Assembly (NCBI RefSeq): GCF_003048405.1
Contig: NZ_PIQS01000002.1
Span: 1-64,000, forward strand
DNA from: Campylobacter concisus
Lineage (GTDB): Bacteria; Campylobacterota; Campylobacteria; Campylobacterales; Campylobacteraceae
Direction: 5' to 3'
DNA: 64,000 bases
Part shown: piece by piece, positions 47,672 to 56,686 of the stretch
Position numbering within the stretch: the first letter of the stretch is position 1
How the letters are laid out: each line of letters begins with the position of its first letter
The notes under the pieces: model-generated
What the model saw: only the letters and a program-made list of their open reading frames with translations
Database searches by the model: none
Told to the model about the DNA's origin: nothing
Made by a program: the position numbers and the translations under genes

Positions 47672-48400
47672 CTACTCAAGTAGCTTAAATTCTTCACCAA
47701 GATAGTGCGTTCTAACGAGCTTGTTGTTTGCCACTTCGCTCGCACTACCGCTTGCTAGCAGTGAGCCGTCCTTGATGACGTAGGCTCTGTCGCAAATGGC
47801 TAGCGTCTCACGGACGTTGTGGTCAGTTATCAAAACACCGATGCCTAGCTTTTTAAGGTCTCTAACGATACTTTGGATGTCGCTAACTGCGATAGGATCG
47901 ACGCCTGCAAATGGCTCATCAAGAAGTAAAAATTTTGGCTTTATGATGAGGCTTCTAGCGATCTCACAGCGTCTACGCTCGCCACCACTTAGACTAACGC
48001 CCTTTCTTAGGCGGATAGGCTCGATATTTAGCATATTTAGCATCTCATTTACTCTTTTTGCTATCTCTTCTTCGCTTTGATTTAAAATTTCAGCCCCAAG
48101 GAGTAAATTTTCTTCTACGCTTAGCTCTTTAAATATACTTGATTCTTGCGGTAAATAGCCGATACCAAGGTGCGCCCTTTTGTGAAGCGGAACGCTTGTA
48201 ATCTTTTGATCATCCAAAAAGACATCTCCACTAGTTGGTGAGATGAGTCCGCAAATCATATAAAAAGTAGTCGTCTTTCCAGCACCATTTGGCCCAAGAA
48301 GCCCCACCACTTCGCCACTATTTACCTCTAAAGATATGCCTTTTATGATCTCAGTTTTTTTGATCGTCTTTTTTAGATCTTTTACTTCTAGTTTATGCAC
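47672..48400 (-). CDS. lptB: LPS export ABC transporter ATPase LptB
   Basis: ATPase that powers lipooligosaccharide extraction by LptFG. Walker A GPNGAGKTT (about 35-43), signature LSGGERRR, Walker B LLLDEPFAGVDPI. 242 aa. GTG start overlapping the tsaE end by 8 bases. The lptB-rpoN neighbourhood is widespread in proteobacteria. Confidence 0.92.
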   Translation of the reverse strand: MHKLEVKDLKKTIKKTEIIKGISLEVNSGEVVGLLGPNGAGKTTTFYMICGLISPTSGDVFLDDQKITSVPLHKRAHLGIGYLPQESSIFKELSVEENLLLGAEILNQSEEEIAKRVNEMLNMLNIEPIRLRKGVSLSGGERRRCEIARSLIIKPKFLLLDEPFAGVDPIAVSDIQSIVRDLKKLGIGVLITDHNVRETLAICDRAYVIKDGSLLASGSASEVANNKLVRTHYLGEEFKLLE

Positions 48401-48791
48401 TTATAACCTCGTATTTTCTACCATTTTTGCTAGGAGAAATTTTTACTAATGTATAGCTCTCGCCGTTTTTCTTTAGAGCTTTTTCTAAATTTTCATCGCC
48501 CCACTCTACTAGATGAAGCCCCTCTTCAAATAGATTTTCAAAAAGGCCATTTTTAGCCATCCCGTCAAATCCGATCTGATAAATGTCGTAGTGGTAGATA
48601 TCTTTGCCGTAAATTTGCATCAAAGAAAATGTCGGCGACGTCACGCTCTCATCTATGCCGTGAGCCTTGATGATCGCCTTTACAAGCGTTGTTTTGCCAC
48701 TTGCTAGATCGCCACTTAGTAGCACCACGCCACTTTTTGGCAGCACCCGCACAAGCTCATCAAGCTCATTTTCTAAAAGCTCAAAAACCAT
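48393..48791 (-). CDS. tsaE: tRNA t6A37 threonylcarbamoyltransferase complex ATPase TsaE
   Basis: Small P-loop ATPase required for t6A tRNA modification with TsaB/TsaD. Walker A SGDLASGKTT (about 24-33), SPTFSLMQIY and the HYDIYQIG / EWGDE motifs of the family are present. I chose the ATG at 48791, which overlaps the upstream S4 stop (TGATG), over a TTG one codon earlier; 132 aa. Confidence 0.92.
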   Translation of the reverse strand: MVFELLENELDELVRVLPKSGVVLLSGDLASGKTTLVKAIIKAHGIDESVTSPTFSLMQIYGKDIYHYDIYQIGFDGMAKNGLFENLFEEGLHLVEWGDENLEKALKKNGESYTLVKISPSKNGRKYEVISA

Positions 48792-49036
48792 CAAAGCTCT
48801 TTCACGTATTCGCTCTGAGCGCTTTTTGGTATGCTTTTTGTAGTTGGGATCGCTAGCACCTCATATCTCGCCTCGCGAGCTAGAAATTTGATGGTGATCA
48901 CGTCGCCGATCTTTACATCTTTTGCCGCTTTTGCCTGCACGCCGTTAATGCTCACAACGCCACTTTTGCACATATCTTCGCTGACAGCACGCCTTTTGGT
49001 GATATTTACTACGTTTAAAAATTTATCTACTCTCAT
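48791..49036 (-). CDS. S4-domain RNA-binding protein (Hsp15-like)
   Basis: 81-aa protein composed of a single S4 fold: MRVDKFLNVVNITKRRAVSE with the GVVSINGVQAK loop. This family includes Hsp15, which recycles stalled 50S subunits, and RqcP-type factors. First gene of the reverse tsaE-lptB-rpoN operon. Confidence 0.86.
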   Translation of the reverse strand: MRVDKFLNVVNITKRRAVSEDMCKSGVVSINGVQAKAAKDVKIGDVITIKFLAREARYEVLAIPTTKSIPKSAQSEYVKEL

Positions 49037-49069
49037 GTGGCGGATTTTAACAAAAATAGCCTTAAATTT

Positions 49070-49897
49070 TTAATCCTTTAGATATTTTAAAAGCTCTTTT
49101 AAATTTAGAGGTATGACGCTGCCATGGGTTTCATTTTTAAAAAGCTCAAAGTGAGAATTTGCCCCACTTTGTTTTAAAATTTGGGCTAAATCACTCGCCT
49201 TTAAAATGCCAGGTTTGTCGGTTTTGCCTTTTCTCTTTTCAAGTTCGCCAACGCTGAGAAAGACAAATTTAGCTTTTAGTTTCTCTTTAAATTTACCATC
49301 GCTCACGTTTTGTTTTAATATCTCAGACTCGCCCCACCAAAGAGATGGTGAAGCGATAAAGAAATTTGCAAATACGCCCTCATTTTTAAGCAAAGCGTAA
49401 AGTGTAAAAAGCCCGCCAAAAGAGTGTCCATAAAGGCTCTTTTGGCTATTTTGCACATTAAATTTCTCATTGATTAGCGGCACTAAATTTTTAGTTAAAA
49501 AGTGATAAAACGCATCTGCGCCCCCGCCTTTACTAAACTCCTCGCCATCCGCCTTTGGCGTGAGATCTCTTGTGCGTTTTTCTACTTCGTAGCTTTTATC
49601 TGTGTCATATCCTATGCCTACTATTAGCGGAGCAGCCTTGCCATCAAATTCATTTAAAAGCATATTAAACTGGGCGTTTGCGTCAAGTAAGAAAAGCACG
49701 TTTTTAAACTCGTTTTGCCCCTTTAGCTTGGCTGTGAAAATTTTATAAATTTCATCATTTGCACTCATTTTAAAGGTTGAAATTTCAAATTTACTAGCAG
49801 CCATCTCGCTTAGCGGTTCTGGCGTTTGTTGTGGGGCTGCGTACAAAATTTGAGTCACACCAAGCGTAAAAAGCAAAAATTTAAACGCTTTTACCAT
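49070..49897 (-). CDS. Exported alpha/beta hydrolase, likely siderophore trilactone esterase
   Basis: 275 aa with a signal peptide (KAFKFLLFTLGVTQILYA). Nucleophile motif GHSFGG, followed by SPSLWWGE and a C-terminal ETHGS histidine, the pattern of the Fes/IroE/BesA esterases that hydrolyse enterobactin-like trilactones. C. jejuni has a periplasmic esterase of this kind (Cee, from memory) that frees iron. It directly follows the TonB-dependent receptor gene with a 7-base overlap, so uptake and cleavage of a catecholate siderophore are probably coupled. Substrate is inferred. Confidence 0.78.
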   Translation of the reverse strand: MVKAFKFLLFTLGVTQILYAAPQQTPEPLSEMAASKFEISTFKMSANDEIYKIFTAKLKGQNEFKNVLFLLDANAQFNMLLNEFDGKAAPLIVGIGYDTDKSYEVEKRTRDLTPKADGEEFSKGGGADAFYHFLTKNLVPLINEKFNVQNSQKSLYGHSFGGLFTLYALLKNEGVFANFFIASPSLWWGESEILKQNVSDGKFKEKLKAKFVFLSVGELEKRKGKTDKPGILKASDLAQILKQSGANSHFELFKNETHGSVIPLNLKELLKYLKD

Positions 49898-52002
49898 TTT
49901 GCAGCAACCTTAAACCAAAATCTCCTGCCCTCTTGCGGATACCAGTAATAGTTGCCGTCATTTGCTAGCGCCTCCTCGTATCTCACATTATCAAAGATAT
50001 TGTAGGCATTTAGGCTAAGCGTTAGGTGCTTGTTTGCATCCCAGCTGACGCCTGTATCAAAGGTGAGTAGGTCTTTTGTGTTCTCTCTTACTTTATTGCC
50101 AGCACCAAAATTTACGCTTGTTAGCTTGCTCTCGTAGTTTGCGCCAAAAAATGTCTTAACGCTTTTTATAGGCTTATATGTAAGCGTGGTGTGAAGTGTG
50201 TGCTCTGGCGTTGCTGTTAGGCTTTTGCCGTCAAGTCTGCCAAGATTTGTCTCACTAAATTTCATAGGGCCTCTTGGCGTATTTATCGTTGGGTTGCCAG
50301 TTTTTATCTTTGACTTATTGTAGGTGTAGTTTGAGCTTAAATTTAGGTTTGAAAGGATGTCATAGTCGCCACTTAGCTCTACGCCCCAAATGGTCGCACC
50401 TTCTATGTTAAAGTAAGTTCCCCAGCCAGGACAACCAACAGTTCGGACTCTAGTGCCTACTGGGCAAGTGCCAAAGGCTGGTATGTTATTGACATTACTG
50501 CCGTCTGTGTCTAGGATTTTATCCTTAAATTCGTTTCTAAAAAGCGTCACCGAGCCTCTGAAATCAGCCTGATTGTCATAATATGCCCCAACTTCATAAG
50601 TTGTACTCTTTTCTGGTTTTAGATCTTTGTTGCCAAAATCAACTATGCTCCAGCCACCTTGGATAGTGCCTACTTCTGGAGAAATTTGATTAACATTTGG
50701 TGTTTTATAGCCAGTCGCTACGCCGCCTTTTAGGCTTAGCGTATCTGTAGCGTTATAGACTAGATAGGCTCTTGGGGAGAGGTGGTTGCCAAAAAATTCG
50801 TTGTGTGTAAGCCTTGAGCCAAGCGTTAAAAATAGCTTCTCGTCTAAAATTTGCCACTCATCTTCGATAAATCCTGCATGCTCGCTCATCGAGTAGGTCT
50901 TTGGGTCTTTTAAGCCGTTTTTTGAAGCGTTTGAGACGATGAAGGTCGTGCCGACATTTTGCTTGCTAAAGTCATAACCAAAAGTTAGAGTGTGTGCGCC
51001 AAAAAACGTTGTAAATTTAGAGTTGAAGTTGTGATTTTTAGCTTTTGCAGGTATAAATTTGTCAAAAAGACTACTTCTTTGCGTTTCATCATAAATATAG
51101 CTAAGATCGGCATTTAGGCTATCAAATTCGCCAAGATAGCCCACACCATAGCTCTTTTTCTCATAATCATAAGCGTTTAAGACGTCCTTTCTTGGATTTG
51201 GATCGGCTGTTTTGCCATGTGTGCGCGAGTAGTCGTGTTTTTCATCTGAGCCAAGGATGAAGAATTTATTATGTTCATCTGGCGTTATCCAAAGCTTTGC
51301 ACTTAAATTTCTCTTATCGCTTTTTTGGTAGCCACCAACGTAGCTATCCTCATCTCTTAGCTTTTTGTATCCCCAAAGCTGAAGCGCTAAAAACTCTTTG
51401 TAAAGTGGCAAATTTAGATAAAAGTCCCCCTGTCTACCATCGCCTATACCTTTATGCGTGTTTATCGTGGTTGAGATGCCGACATTGCCGCTAAATTTTG
51501 AAAAATCCTTTTTGGTGATGATATTTATCACGCCACCAACTGCGTCGCTACCATAAAGCGAGCTCATAGGACCACGGATGACCTCTATACGCTCGATCGC
51601 TTCAGCTGGCGGAATGAAATTTGAGTTCATATCCCCTGCTCCGCCCTTTGGATTTGCGCTGCTTGAATTTACTCTTTTACCATCAATTAAAACTAGCGTT
51701 TGAGACTTCTCCATGCCACGTATCGAGATACCGCTAGCTGCCCCGTCTTCGCCGCCAACGACATTTACACCTGGTACTTTTTGGGCGATAGAGTGAAGTG
51801 AGGTAAAGCTATCTTTTGTAAGCTCATCGCCACTTATCACGCTTATGCTCGCGGGTGCTTCTTTGATCTGCTGCGAAAAGCCACTCGCACTTACTACGAC
51901 GCCATCAAGCCTTGTTTCGTTATTGTCTTTATGCTCTGCTGCAAAGAGAGAATTTGCCACACAAACACTAAGGCAGATGGCAATAAATTTTATTTTTCTC
52001 AT
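49891..52002 (-). CDS. TonB-dependent ferric-siderophore receptor
   Basis: 703-aa outer membrane receptor. Signal peptide to about residue 22 (SLFA-AEH), plug domain with VIRGPMSSLYGSDAVGGVIN, TonB box-like region near DGVVVSA, and a C-terminal beta-barrel ending in Trp (WFKVAAKW). A cysteine-containing external loop (CPVGTRVRTVGC) resembles that of catecholate receptors. Best guess is a CfrA/FepA/IroN-type enterobactin receptor, in view of the esterase gene behind it. AAAAGGATAG precedes the ATG. A Fur-like box lies upstream. Confidence 0.88.
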   Translation of the reverse strand: MRKIKFIAICLSVCVANSLFAAEHKDNNETRLDGVVVSASGFSQQIKEAPASISVISGDELTKDSFTSLHSIAQKVPGVNVVGGEDGAASGISIRGMEKSQTLVLIDGKRVNSSSANPKGGAGDMNSNFIPPAEAIERIEVIRGPMSSLYGSDAVGGVINIITKKDFSKFSGNVGISTTINTHKGIGDGRQGDFYLNLPLYKEFLALQLWGYKKLRDEDSYVGGYQKSDKRNLSAKLWITPDEHNKFFILGSDEKHDYSRTHGKTADPNPRKDVLNAYDYEKKSYGVGYLGEFDSLNADLSYIYDETQRSSLFDKFIPAKAKNHNFNSKFTTFFGAHTLTFGYDFSKQNVGTTFIVSNASKNGLKDPKTYSMSEHAGFIEDEWQILDEKLFLTLGSRLTHNEFFGNHLSPRAYLVYNATDTLSLKGGVATGYKTPNVNQISPEVGTIQGGWSIVDFGNKDLKPEKSTTYEVGAYYDNQADFRGSVTLFRNEFKDKILDTDGSNVNNIPAFGTCPVGTRVRTVGCPGWGTYFNIEGATIWGVELSGDYDILSNLNLSSNYTYNKSKIKTGNPTINTPRGPMKFSETNLGRLDGKSLTATPEHTLHTTLTYKPIKSVKTFFGANYESKLTSVNFGAGNKVRENTKDLLTFDTGVSWDANKHLTLSLNAYNIFDNVRYEEALANDGNYYWYPQEGRRFWFKVAAKW

Positions 52003-52064
52003 GACTATCCTTTTAAAATTTAATTTGAAAAAGTTTGAAATTTAACAAAGTGTCTTTTAAAACA

Positions 52065-52082
52065 ATATTAATTATCATAATT
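52065..52082 (-). promoter_or_regulatory. Fur-like box upstream of the siderophore receptor
   Basis: ATATTAATTATCATAATT matches the Fur consensus at 13 of 18 positions by eye, in the 199-bp gap between the receptor gene and argG and about 65 bases before the receptor start. Consistent with iron repression of receptor and esterase. Confidence 0.5.
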
Positions 52083-52169
52083 TTAAACAATAACCTTTTT
52101 TGTAAAAATTTCTAGTAAAATCTTAAATTATTCATTAAATTAATTTATTAAAAATTAATCAATTTAGGC

Positions 52170-52175
52170 TAAAAT
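52170..52175 (+). promoter_or_regulatory. -10 box of argG
   Basis: AGGCTAAAATACG carries the Campylobacter-type -10 TAAAAT, 26 bases before the argG ATG; AAAGGACAG is the ribosome site. Confidence 0.45.
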
Positions 52176-52201
52176 ACGACCATTTCAACAAAAGGACAGC
52201 T

Positions 52202-53425
52202 ATGAAAAAAGATGTAAAAAAAGTTGTTTTAGCATACTCAGGCGGACTTGACACAAGCATTATTTTAAAATGGCTTCAAGATGAATACAACTGCGAAGTA
52301 GTCACATTTACGGCTGACATCGGACAAGGCGAAGAGCTAGAGCCTGCACGCAAAAAAGCCCTAGCACTTGGTGTGAAGCCTGAAAACATTTTTATTGAAG
52401 ATTTAAGAGAAGAATTTGTACGTGATTATGTATTTCCAATGTTTAGAGCAAACGCAGTCTACGAGGGCGAGTATCTGCTTGGCACATCGATAGCGCGCCC
52501 ATTAATAGCAAAACGTCAAAGTGAGATCGCAAGACTTGTTGGCGCTGATGGCGTGAGTCATGGGGCAACAGGCAAAGGCAACGACCAAGTTCGCTTTGAG
52601 CTTGGATACTACGCACTTGGCGATAATCTAACTATCATCGCTCCATGGCGTGAATGGGATCTAAATAGCCGTGAAAAACTTTTGGCATACGCTGAGAAAA
52701 ACGGCATAGATATCACTAAAAAACCAGGCAAGAGCCCATACTCAATGGACGCAAATTTACTTCACATCAGCTACGAAGGTCTAGTGCTTGAAGATCCGAG
52801 CCACGCACCAGAAGATGATATGTGGAGATGGAGTGTTGACCCTAAAAATGCTCTAGATAAGAGCGAGATCATAGAGATTGGCTATGAAAAAGGCGATCCA
52901 ATGAGCATAAACGGCAAAAAAATGAGCCCAGCTGAAATTTTAACCGAGCTAAACCGCCTTGGCGCAAAACACGGCATCGGCAGACTTGACATCGTAGAAA
53001 ACCGCTCAGTTGGCATGAAGAGCCGCGGCTGCTACGAAACACCAGGCGGCACGATAATGCTAAAAGCTCACCGCGCGATAGAGAGTATCACGCTAGATCG
53101 CGGTGCTGCTCATTTAAAAGATGAGATCATGCCAAAATACGCCGAGCTAGTTTACAACGGCTACTGGTGGTCACCTGAGCGAAATATGCTCCAAGCACTC
53201 ATCGACAAGAGCCAAGAGCACGTAAATGGCTCAGTTAAAGTTGAGCTTTATAAAGGCAATGTGATCATCCTTGGTAGAAACAGCAAAGATGATAATCTAT
53301 TTAGCGAGGCGTACTGCACGTTTGAAGAGGATAGCGTTTATGACCAAAAAGATGCAGAGGGATTTATCAAGCTAAATGCACTTCGCTTTATAATCGCACG
53401 CAAAAATGGGCGAAAATTTGACTAA
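52202..53425 (+). CDS. argG: Argininosuccinate synthase
   Basis: Joins citrulline and aspartate with ATP, the penultimate step of arginine synthesis. N-terminal PP-motif [28 protein letters not shown], and the conserved SPYSMDANL. 407 aa, full length. Followed after 24 bases by rplI, perhaps in one transcript. No Arg-box was recognised. Confidence 0.97.
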   Translation: MKKDVKKVVLAYSGGLDTSIILKWLQDEYNCEVVTFTADIGQGEELEPARKKALALGVKPENIFIEDLREEFVRDYVFPMFRANAVYEGEYLLGTSIARPLIAKRQSEIARLVGADGVSHGATGKGNDQVRFELGYYALGDNLTIIAPWREWDLNSREKLLAYAEKNGIDITKKPGKSPYSMDANLLHISYEGLVLEDPSHAPEDDMWRWSVDPKNALDKSEIIEIGYEKGDPMSINGKKMSPAEILTELNRLGAKHGIGRLDIVENRSVGMKSRGCYETPGGTIMLKAHRAIESITLDRGAAHLKDEIMPKYAELVYNGYWWSPERNMLQALIDKSQEHVNGSVKVELYKGNVIILGRNSKDDNLFSEAYCTFEEDSVYDQKDAEGFIKLNALRFIIARKNGRKFD

Positions 53426-53449
53426 TAATAAAATTTAAAAAGGACAAAA

Positions 53450-53896
53450 ATGAAAGTATTATTAATAAAAGATGTAAAAGGACTTGGAAAAGCTGGCGAG
53501 ATAAAAGAGGTAAAAGACGGCTACGGCAACAACTTCTTAATCGGCAAAGGCTTTGCAAAAGCAGCCACTCCAGATGTGCTTCGCCAATACGAAGCGGCTC
53601 AAAAAAGAAAGGCTGAAGAGCTAAAATATGAGATCGCAAATTTAGAAAAACTAAAAGAAGAGCTTGCAAAAGTGACAGTCGTCATCAAAAAAACTCTTGG
53701 CGCAAATGGCTCACTTTTTGGTTCGGTTTCAAAAGAGGAGATCGTAGCAGAGCTTGAAAAAACTCACCATTTAGTCGTAGAAAAAAGAGCGATCGACATG
53801 GACACTCACTTAAAAGCAGTCGGCCTTTATGACGTTCATGTAAAGCTTGGACACTCGATAAATGCGAGCTTAAAGGTTGATGTGCAAGGAGAATAG
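53450..53896 (+). CDS. rplI: 50S ribosomal protein bL9
   Basis: Large-subunit protein with an N-terminal RNA-binding domain (MKVLLIKDVKGLGKAGEIKE, YGNNFLIGKGFA), a long linking helix and a C-terminal domain. 148 aa. AAAAGGAC precedes the ATG. Its stop is directly followed by the hslV ATG. Confidence 0.97.
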   Translation: MKVLLIKDVKGLGKAGEIKEVKDGYGNNFLIGKGFAKAATPDVLRQYEAAQKRKAEELKYEIANLEKLKEELAKVTVVIKKTLGANGSLFGSVSKEEIVAELEKTHHLVVEKRAIDMDTHLKAVGLYDVHVKLGHSINASLKVDVQGE

Positions 53897-54430
53897 ATGT
53901 TTCATGCGACAACCATCTTAGCCTACAAAGGCAAAAACAAATCAGTCATCGGCGGCGACGGCCAGGTAAGCTTTGGCAACACCGTCTTAAAAGGCAATGC
54001 CGTAAAAATTCGCAAAATTCATAACGGCAAAGTCCTAGCTGGCTTTGCTGGCAGCACTGCTGACGCGTTTAACCTCTTTGATATGTTTGAGAAAAATTTG
54101 GAACATACAAAGGGCGACTTGCTAAAGGCGGTGATAGAATTTAGCAAAGAATGGCGCAAAGACAAGTATCTAAGAAAGCTTGAAGCGATGATGCTTGTGC
54201 TTGATAGGGATAAAATTTTCTTACTTAGTGGCACTGGAGATGTAGTAGAACCTGAAGATGGTAAGATAGCAGCTATCGGAAGCGGTGGCAACTATGCCCT
54301 TTCAGCAGCCCGTGCCTTAGATAAATTTGCCGATATAGACGAAGAAGAGCTAGTCAAAGAGAGTCTCAAGATCGCCGGCGAAATTTGCATCTATACAAAT
54401 ACAAACATCAAAACTTATGTTTTAGAATAA
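53897..54430 (+). CDS. hslV: ATP-dependent protease subunit HslV
   Basis: Proteasome-like peptidase that works with HslU. It begins [10 protein letters not shown], so the Thr that aligns with the usual N-terminal nucleophile of E. coli HslV is residue 5, not residue 2; a four-residue leader would have to be removed to expose it. No alternative start codon lies next to that Thr. GGDGQVSFG and [12 protein letters not shown] are typical. 177 aa. The gene abuts rplI (GGAGAATAG as ribosome site). Confidence 0.95.
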   Translation: MFHATTILAYKGKNKSVIGGDGQVSFGNTVLKGNAVKIRKIHNGKVLAGFAGSTADAFNLFDMFEKNLEHTKGDLLKAVIEFSKEWRKDKYLRKLEAMMLVLDRDKIFLLSGTGDVVEPEDGKIAAIGSGGNYALSAARALDKFADIDEEELVKESLKIAGEICIYTNTNIKTYVLE

Positions 54431-54438
54431 GAGAGAAA

Positions 54439-55761
54439 ATGAACTTAACACCAAGAGAAATTGTTAAATTTTTAGATGACTATGTGATCGGTCAAAAGGA
54501 CGCCAAAAAGATCATAGCGATCGCACTTCGCAACAGATATCGCCGCATGAAGCTTGAAAAAAGCCTGCAAGATGACATCATGCCAAAAAATATCTTGATG
54601 ATCGGCTCAACTGGCGTTGGTAAAACTGAGATCGCAAGGCGACTTTCAAAGATGATGGGACTGCCATTTATCAAGGTTGAGGCTAGTAAATATACTGAGG
54701 TTGGCTTTGTTGGCCGTGACGTTGAGAGCATGGTAAGAGACCTTGCAATGGCCTCATATAATCTCGTAAAAAACGAGCAAAGCGAAAAAAACCAAGATAA
54801 AATCAACGCCTACATCGAAGAAAAGATCGTCTCAAAGTTACTTCCGCCACTTCCAAAAGGTGCAAGTGAAGATAAACAAGCAGAGTACTCTAAGAGCTAT
54901 GAAAAAATGCTAAATAGGCTAAGAAACGGCGAGCTTGACGAGCTAAGTATAGAGATAGAGGTACAGCAAAACCCGCTTGAAGCTGGCTCAAATGTGCCAC
55001 CTGATATGGCGCAGATGCAAGAGAGCTTTATAAAGATAATTGGCATTGGCGGTAAAAATATCAAAAAAGAGATGAAGGTAAAAGACGCCAAAAAAGCTCT
55101 TCAAAGCGAGGCAAATGATAAAATTTTAGACCTTGAGAGCGTAAAAACAGAGGCTTTAAGAAGAGCTGAAAACGAGGGCATCATCTTTATAGACGAGATC
55201 GATAAGGTGGCCGTTGGCTCAGGTAGCTCAAATAGACAAGATCCTAGCAAAGAAGGCGTGCAAAGAGACTTGCTACCGATCGTTGAGGGCTCAAATGTAA
55301 ATACAAAATTTGGAAATTTAAAGACAGATCATATTTTATTTATCGCTGCTGGTGCCTTTCATATAAGCAAGCCAAGCGATCTCATCCCAGAGCTTCAAGG
55401 CCGTTTTCCACTAAGAGTCGAGCTTGATAGCCTTGATGAGGACGCGCTTTATCAAATTTTAACTCAGCCAAAAAATTCGCTTTTAAAACAATACATCGCC
55501 CTACTCTCAACCGAAAATGTTGAGCTAGAATTTGACGATGAAGCGATAAAAGAGATAGCCAGGATCGCTCACGCAGCAAATGAAAAGATGGAAGACATCG
55601 GCGCTAGACGCCTTCATACGGTGATCGAGCGCGTGATAGAAGATATCAGCTTTGAGGCTAGCGAAAAAAGCGGCGAGAAGATAAATGTGACAAAAGAGCT
55701 TGTAAAAGAGCGCCTAAAAGACGTGGTTGAGGATCAAGATCTAGCGAGGTACATACTTTGA
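54439..55761 (+). CDS. hslU: ATP-dependent protease ATPase subunit HslU
   Basis: AAA+ unfoldase partner of HslV. Starts [19 protein letters not shown], Walker [10 protein letters not shown] (about 56-64), intermediate (I) domain (about 110-230), Walker [11 protein letters not shown], sensor and C-terminal region ending LARYIL, the tail that inserts into HslV. I used the ATG at 54439 (GAGAGAAA) instead of a longer frame beginning within hslV; 440 aa. The stop overlaps the TTG start of era. Confidence 0.96.
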   Translation: MNLTPREIVKFLDDYVIGQKDAKKIIAIALRNRYRRMKLEKSLQDDIMPKNILMIGSTGVGKTEIARRLSKMMGLPFIKVEASKYTEVGFVGRDVESMVRDLAMASYNLVKNEQSEKNQDKINAYIEEKIVSKLLPPLPKGASEDKQAEYSKSYEKMLNRLRNGELDELSIEIEVQQNPLEAGSNVPPDMAQMQESFIKIIGIGGKNIKKEMKVKDAKKALQSEANDKILDLESVKTEALRRAENEGIIFIDEIDKVAVGSGSSNRQDPSKEGVQRDLLPIVEGSNVNTKFGNLKTDHILFIAAGAFHISKPSDLIPELQGRFPLRVELDSLDEDALYQILTQPKNSLLKQYIALLSTENVELEFDDEAIKEIARIAHAANEKMEDIGARRLHTVIERVIEDISFEASEKSGEKINVTKELVKERLKDVVEDQDLARYIL

Positions 55762-56627
55762 AATCAGGCTTTGTTAGCATCATAGGACGCACAAATGCTG
55801 GCAAAAGCTCGTTTTTAAATGCCTTATTGAACGAAAAGATCACCATTGTCTCGCACAAGCAAAACGCAACTCGCAGAAAGATAAATGGCATCGTGATGAA
55901 CGGTGAAGATCAGATCATCTTCACCGACACGCCAGGACTTCACGAGAGCAACAAGGCGATAAATCAACTACTAATTAGCCAAGCTATAAAATCGATGGGA
56001 GATTGCGATCTCATCGTATTTTTAGCACCTATTCATGATGGCACAAGCGACTATGAGAAATTCCTAGCTCTAAATCCTGAAAAACCGCACATCTTAGTGC
56101 TAACAAAAGTCGATGAGAGCTCAAACGCTAAAGTCTTAGAAAAGATCACTCAGTACCAGAAATTTCAAGATAAATTTGCAGCTTTGCTTACTTTTAGCAC
56201 CAAGCAACCTACTTATAAAAAGCCGCTTCTTGATGAAATTTGCAAGCTTTTGCCAGAGCATGAATATTTTTACGATCCAGAATTTCTTACTTCAACAAAT
56301 GAAAAAGAAATTTTTAGAGAATTTATATTAGAAGCGATATATGAAAATTTAAGCGATGAGATTCCATATCTTAGCGATACGATCATAAAAAGTGTAAAAG
56401 AAAAAATAGGTATAACTGAAATTTTTGCAAGTATCATCACTGAGCGTGAAATCCATAAAAGTATGATCATCGGTAAGAATGGTGAAACGATAAAACGAAT
56501 AGGAATTTTTGCAAGAAAGTTAATACAAAATTTAACCGGATCAAAGGTCTTTTTAAAGCTTGATGTAGTCGTTAAAAAAGGTTGGAGCAAAGAAGAAAAG
56601 AGCCTTAATAAAATAATTGGTTATTGA
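55758..56627 (+). CDS. era: GTPase Era
   Basis: Ribosome-assembly GTPase that binds 16S rRNA near its 3' end. G1 GRTNAGKSS (about 10-18), G3 DTPGL, G4 TKVD, and C-terminal KH domain with [13 protein letters not shown]. 289 aa. TTG start overlapping the hslU stop by 4 bases. Last gene of the housekeeping block before the secretion cluster. Confidence 0.96.
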   Translation: MKSGFVSIIGRTNAGKSSFLNALLNEKITIVSHKQNATRRKINGIVMNGEDQIIFTDTPGLHESNKAINQLLISQAIKSMGDCDLIVFLAPIHDGTSDYEKFLALNPEKPHILVLTKVDESSNAKVLEKITQYQKFQDKFAALLTFSTKQPTYKKPLLDEICKLLPEHEYFYDPEFLTSTNEKEIFREFILEAIYENLSDEIPYLSDTIIKSVKEKIGITEIFASIITEREIHKSMIIGKNGETIKRIGIFARKLIQNLTGSKVFLKLDVVVKKGWSKEEKSLNKIIGY

Positions 56628-56686
56628 TTTTTTATTGTAAAAATATTAAAATACAGCCCAATTAGAGCATTATGAGGTAAATTTTT

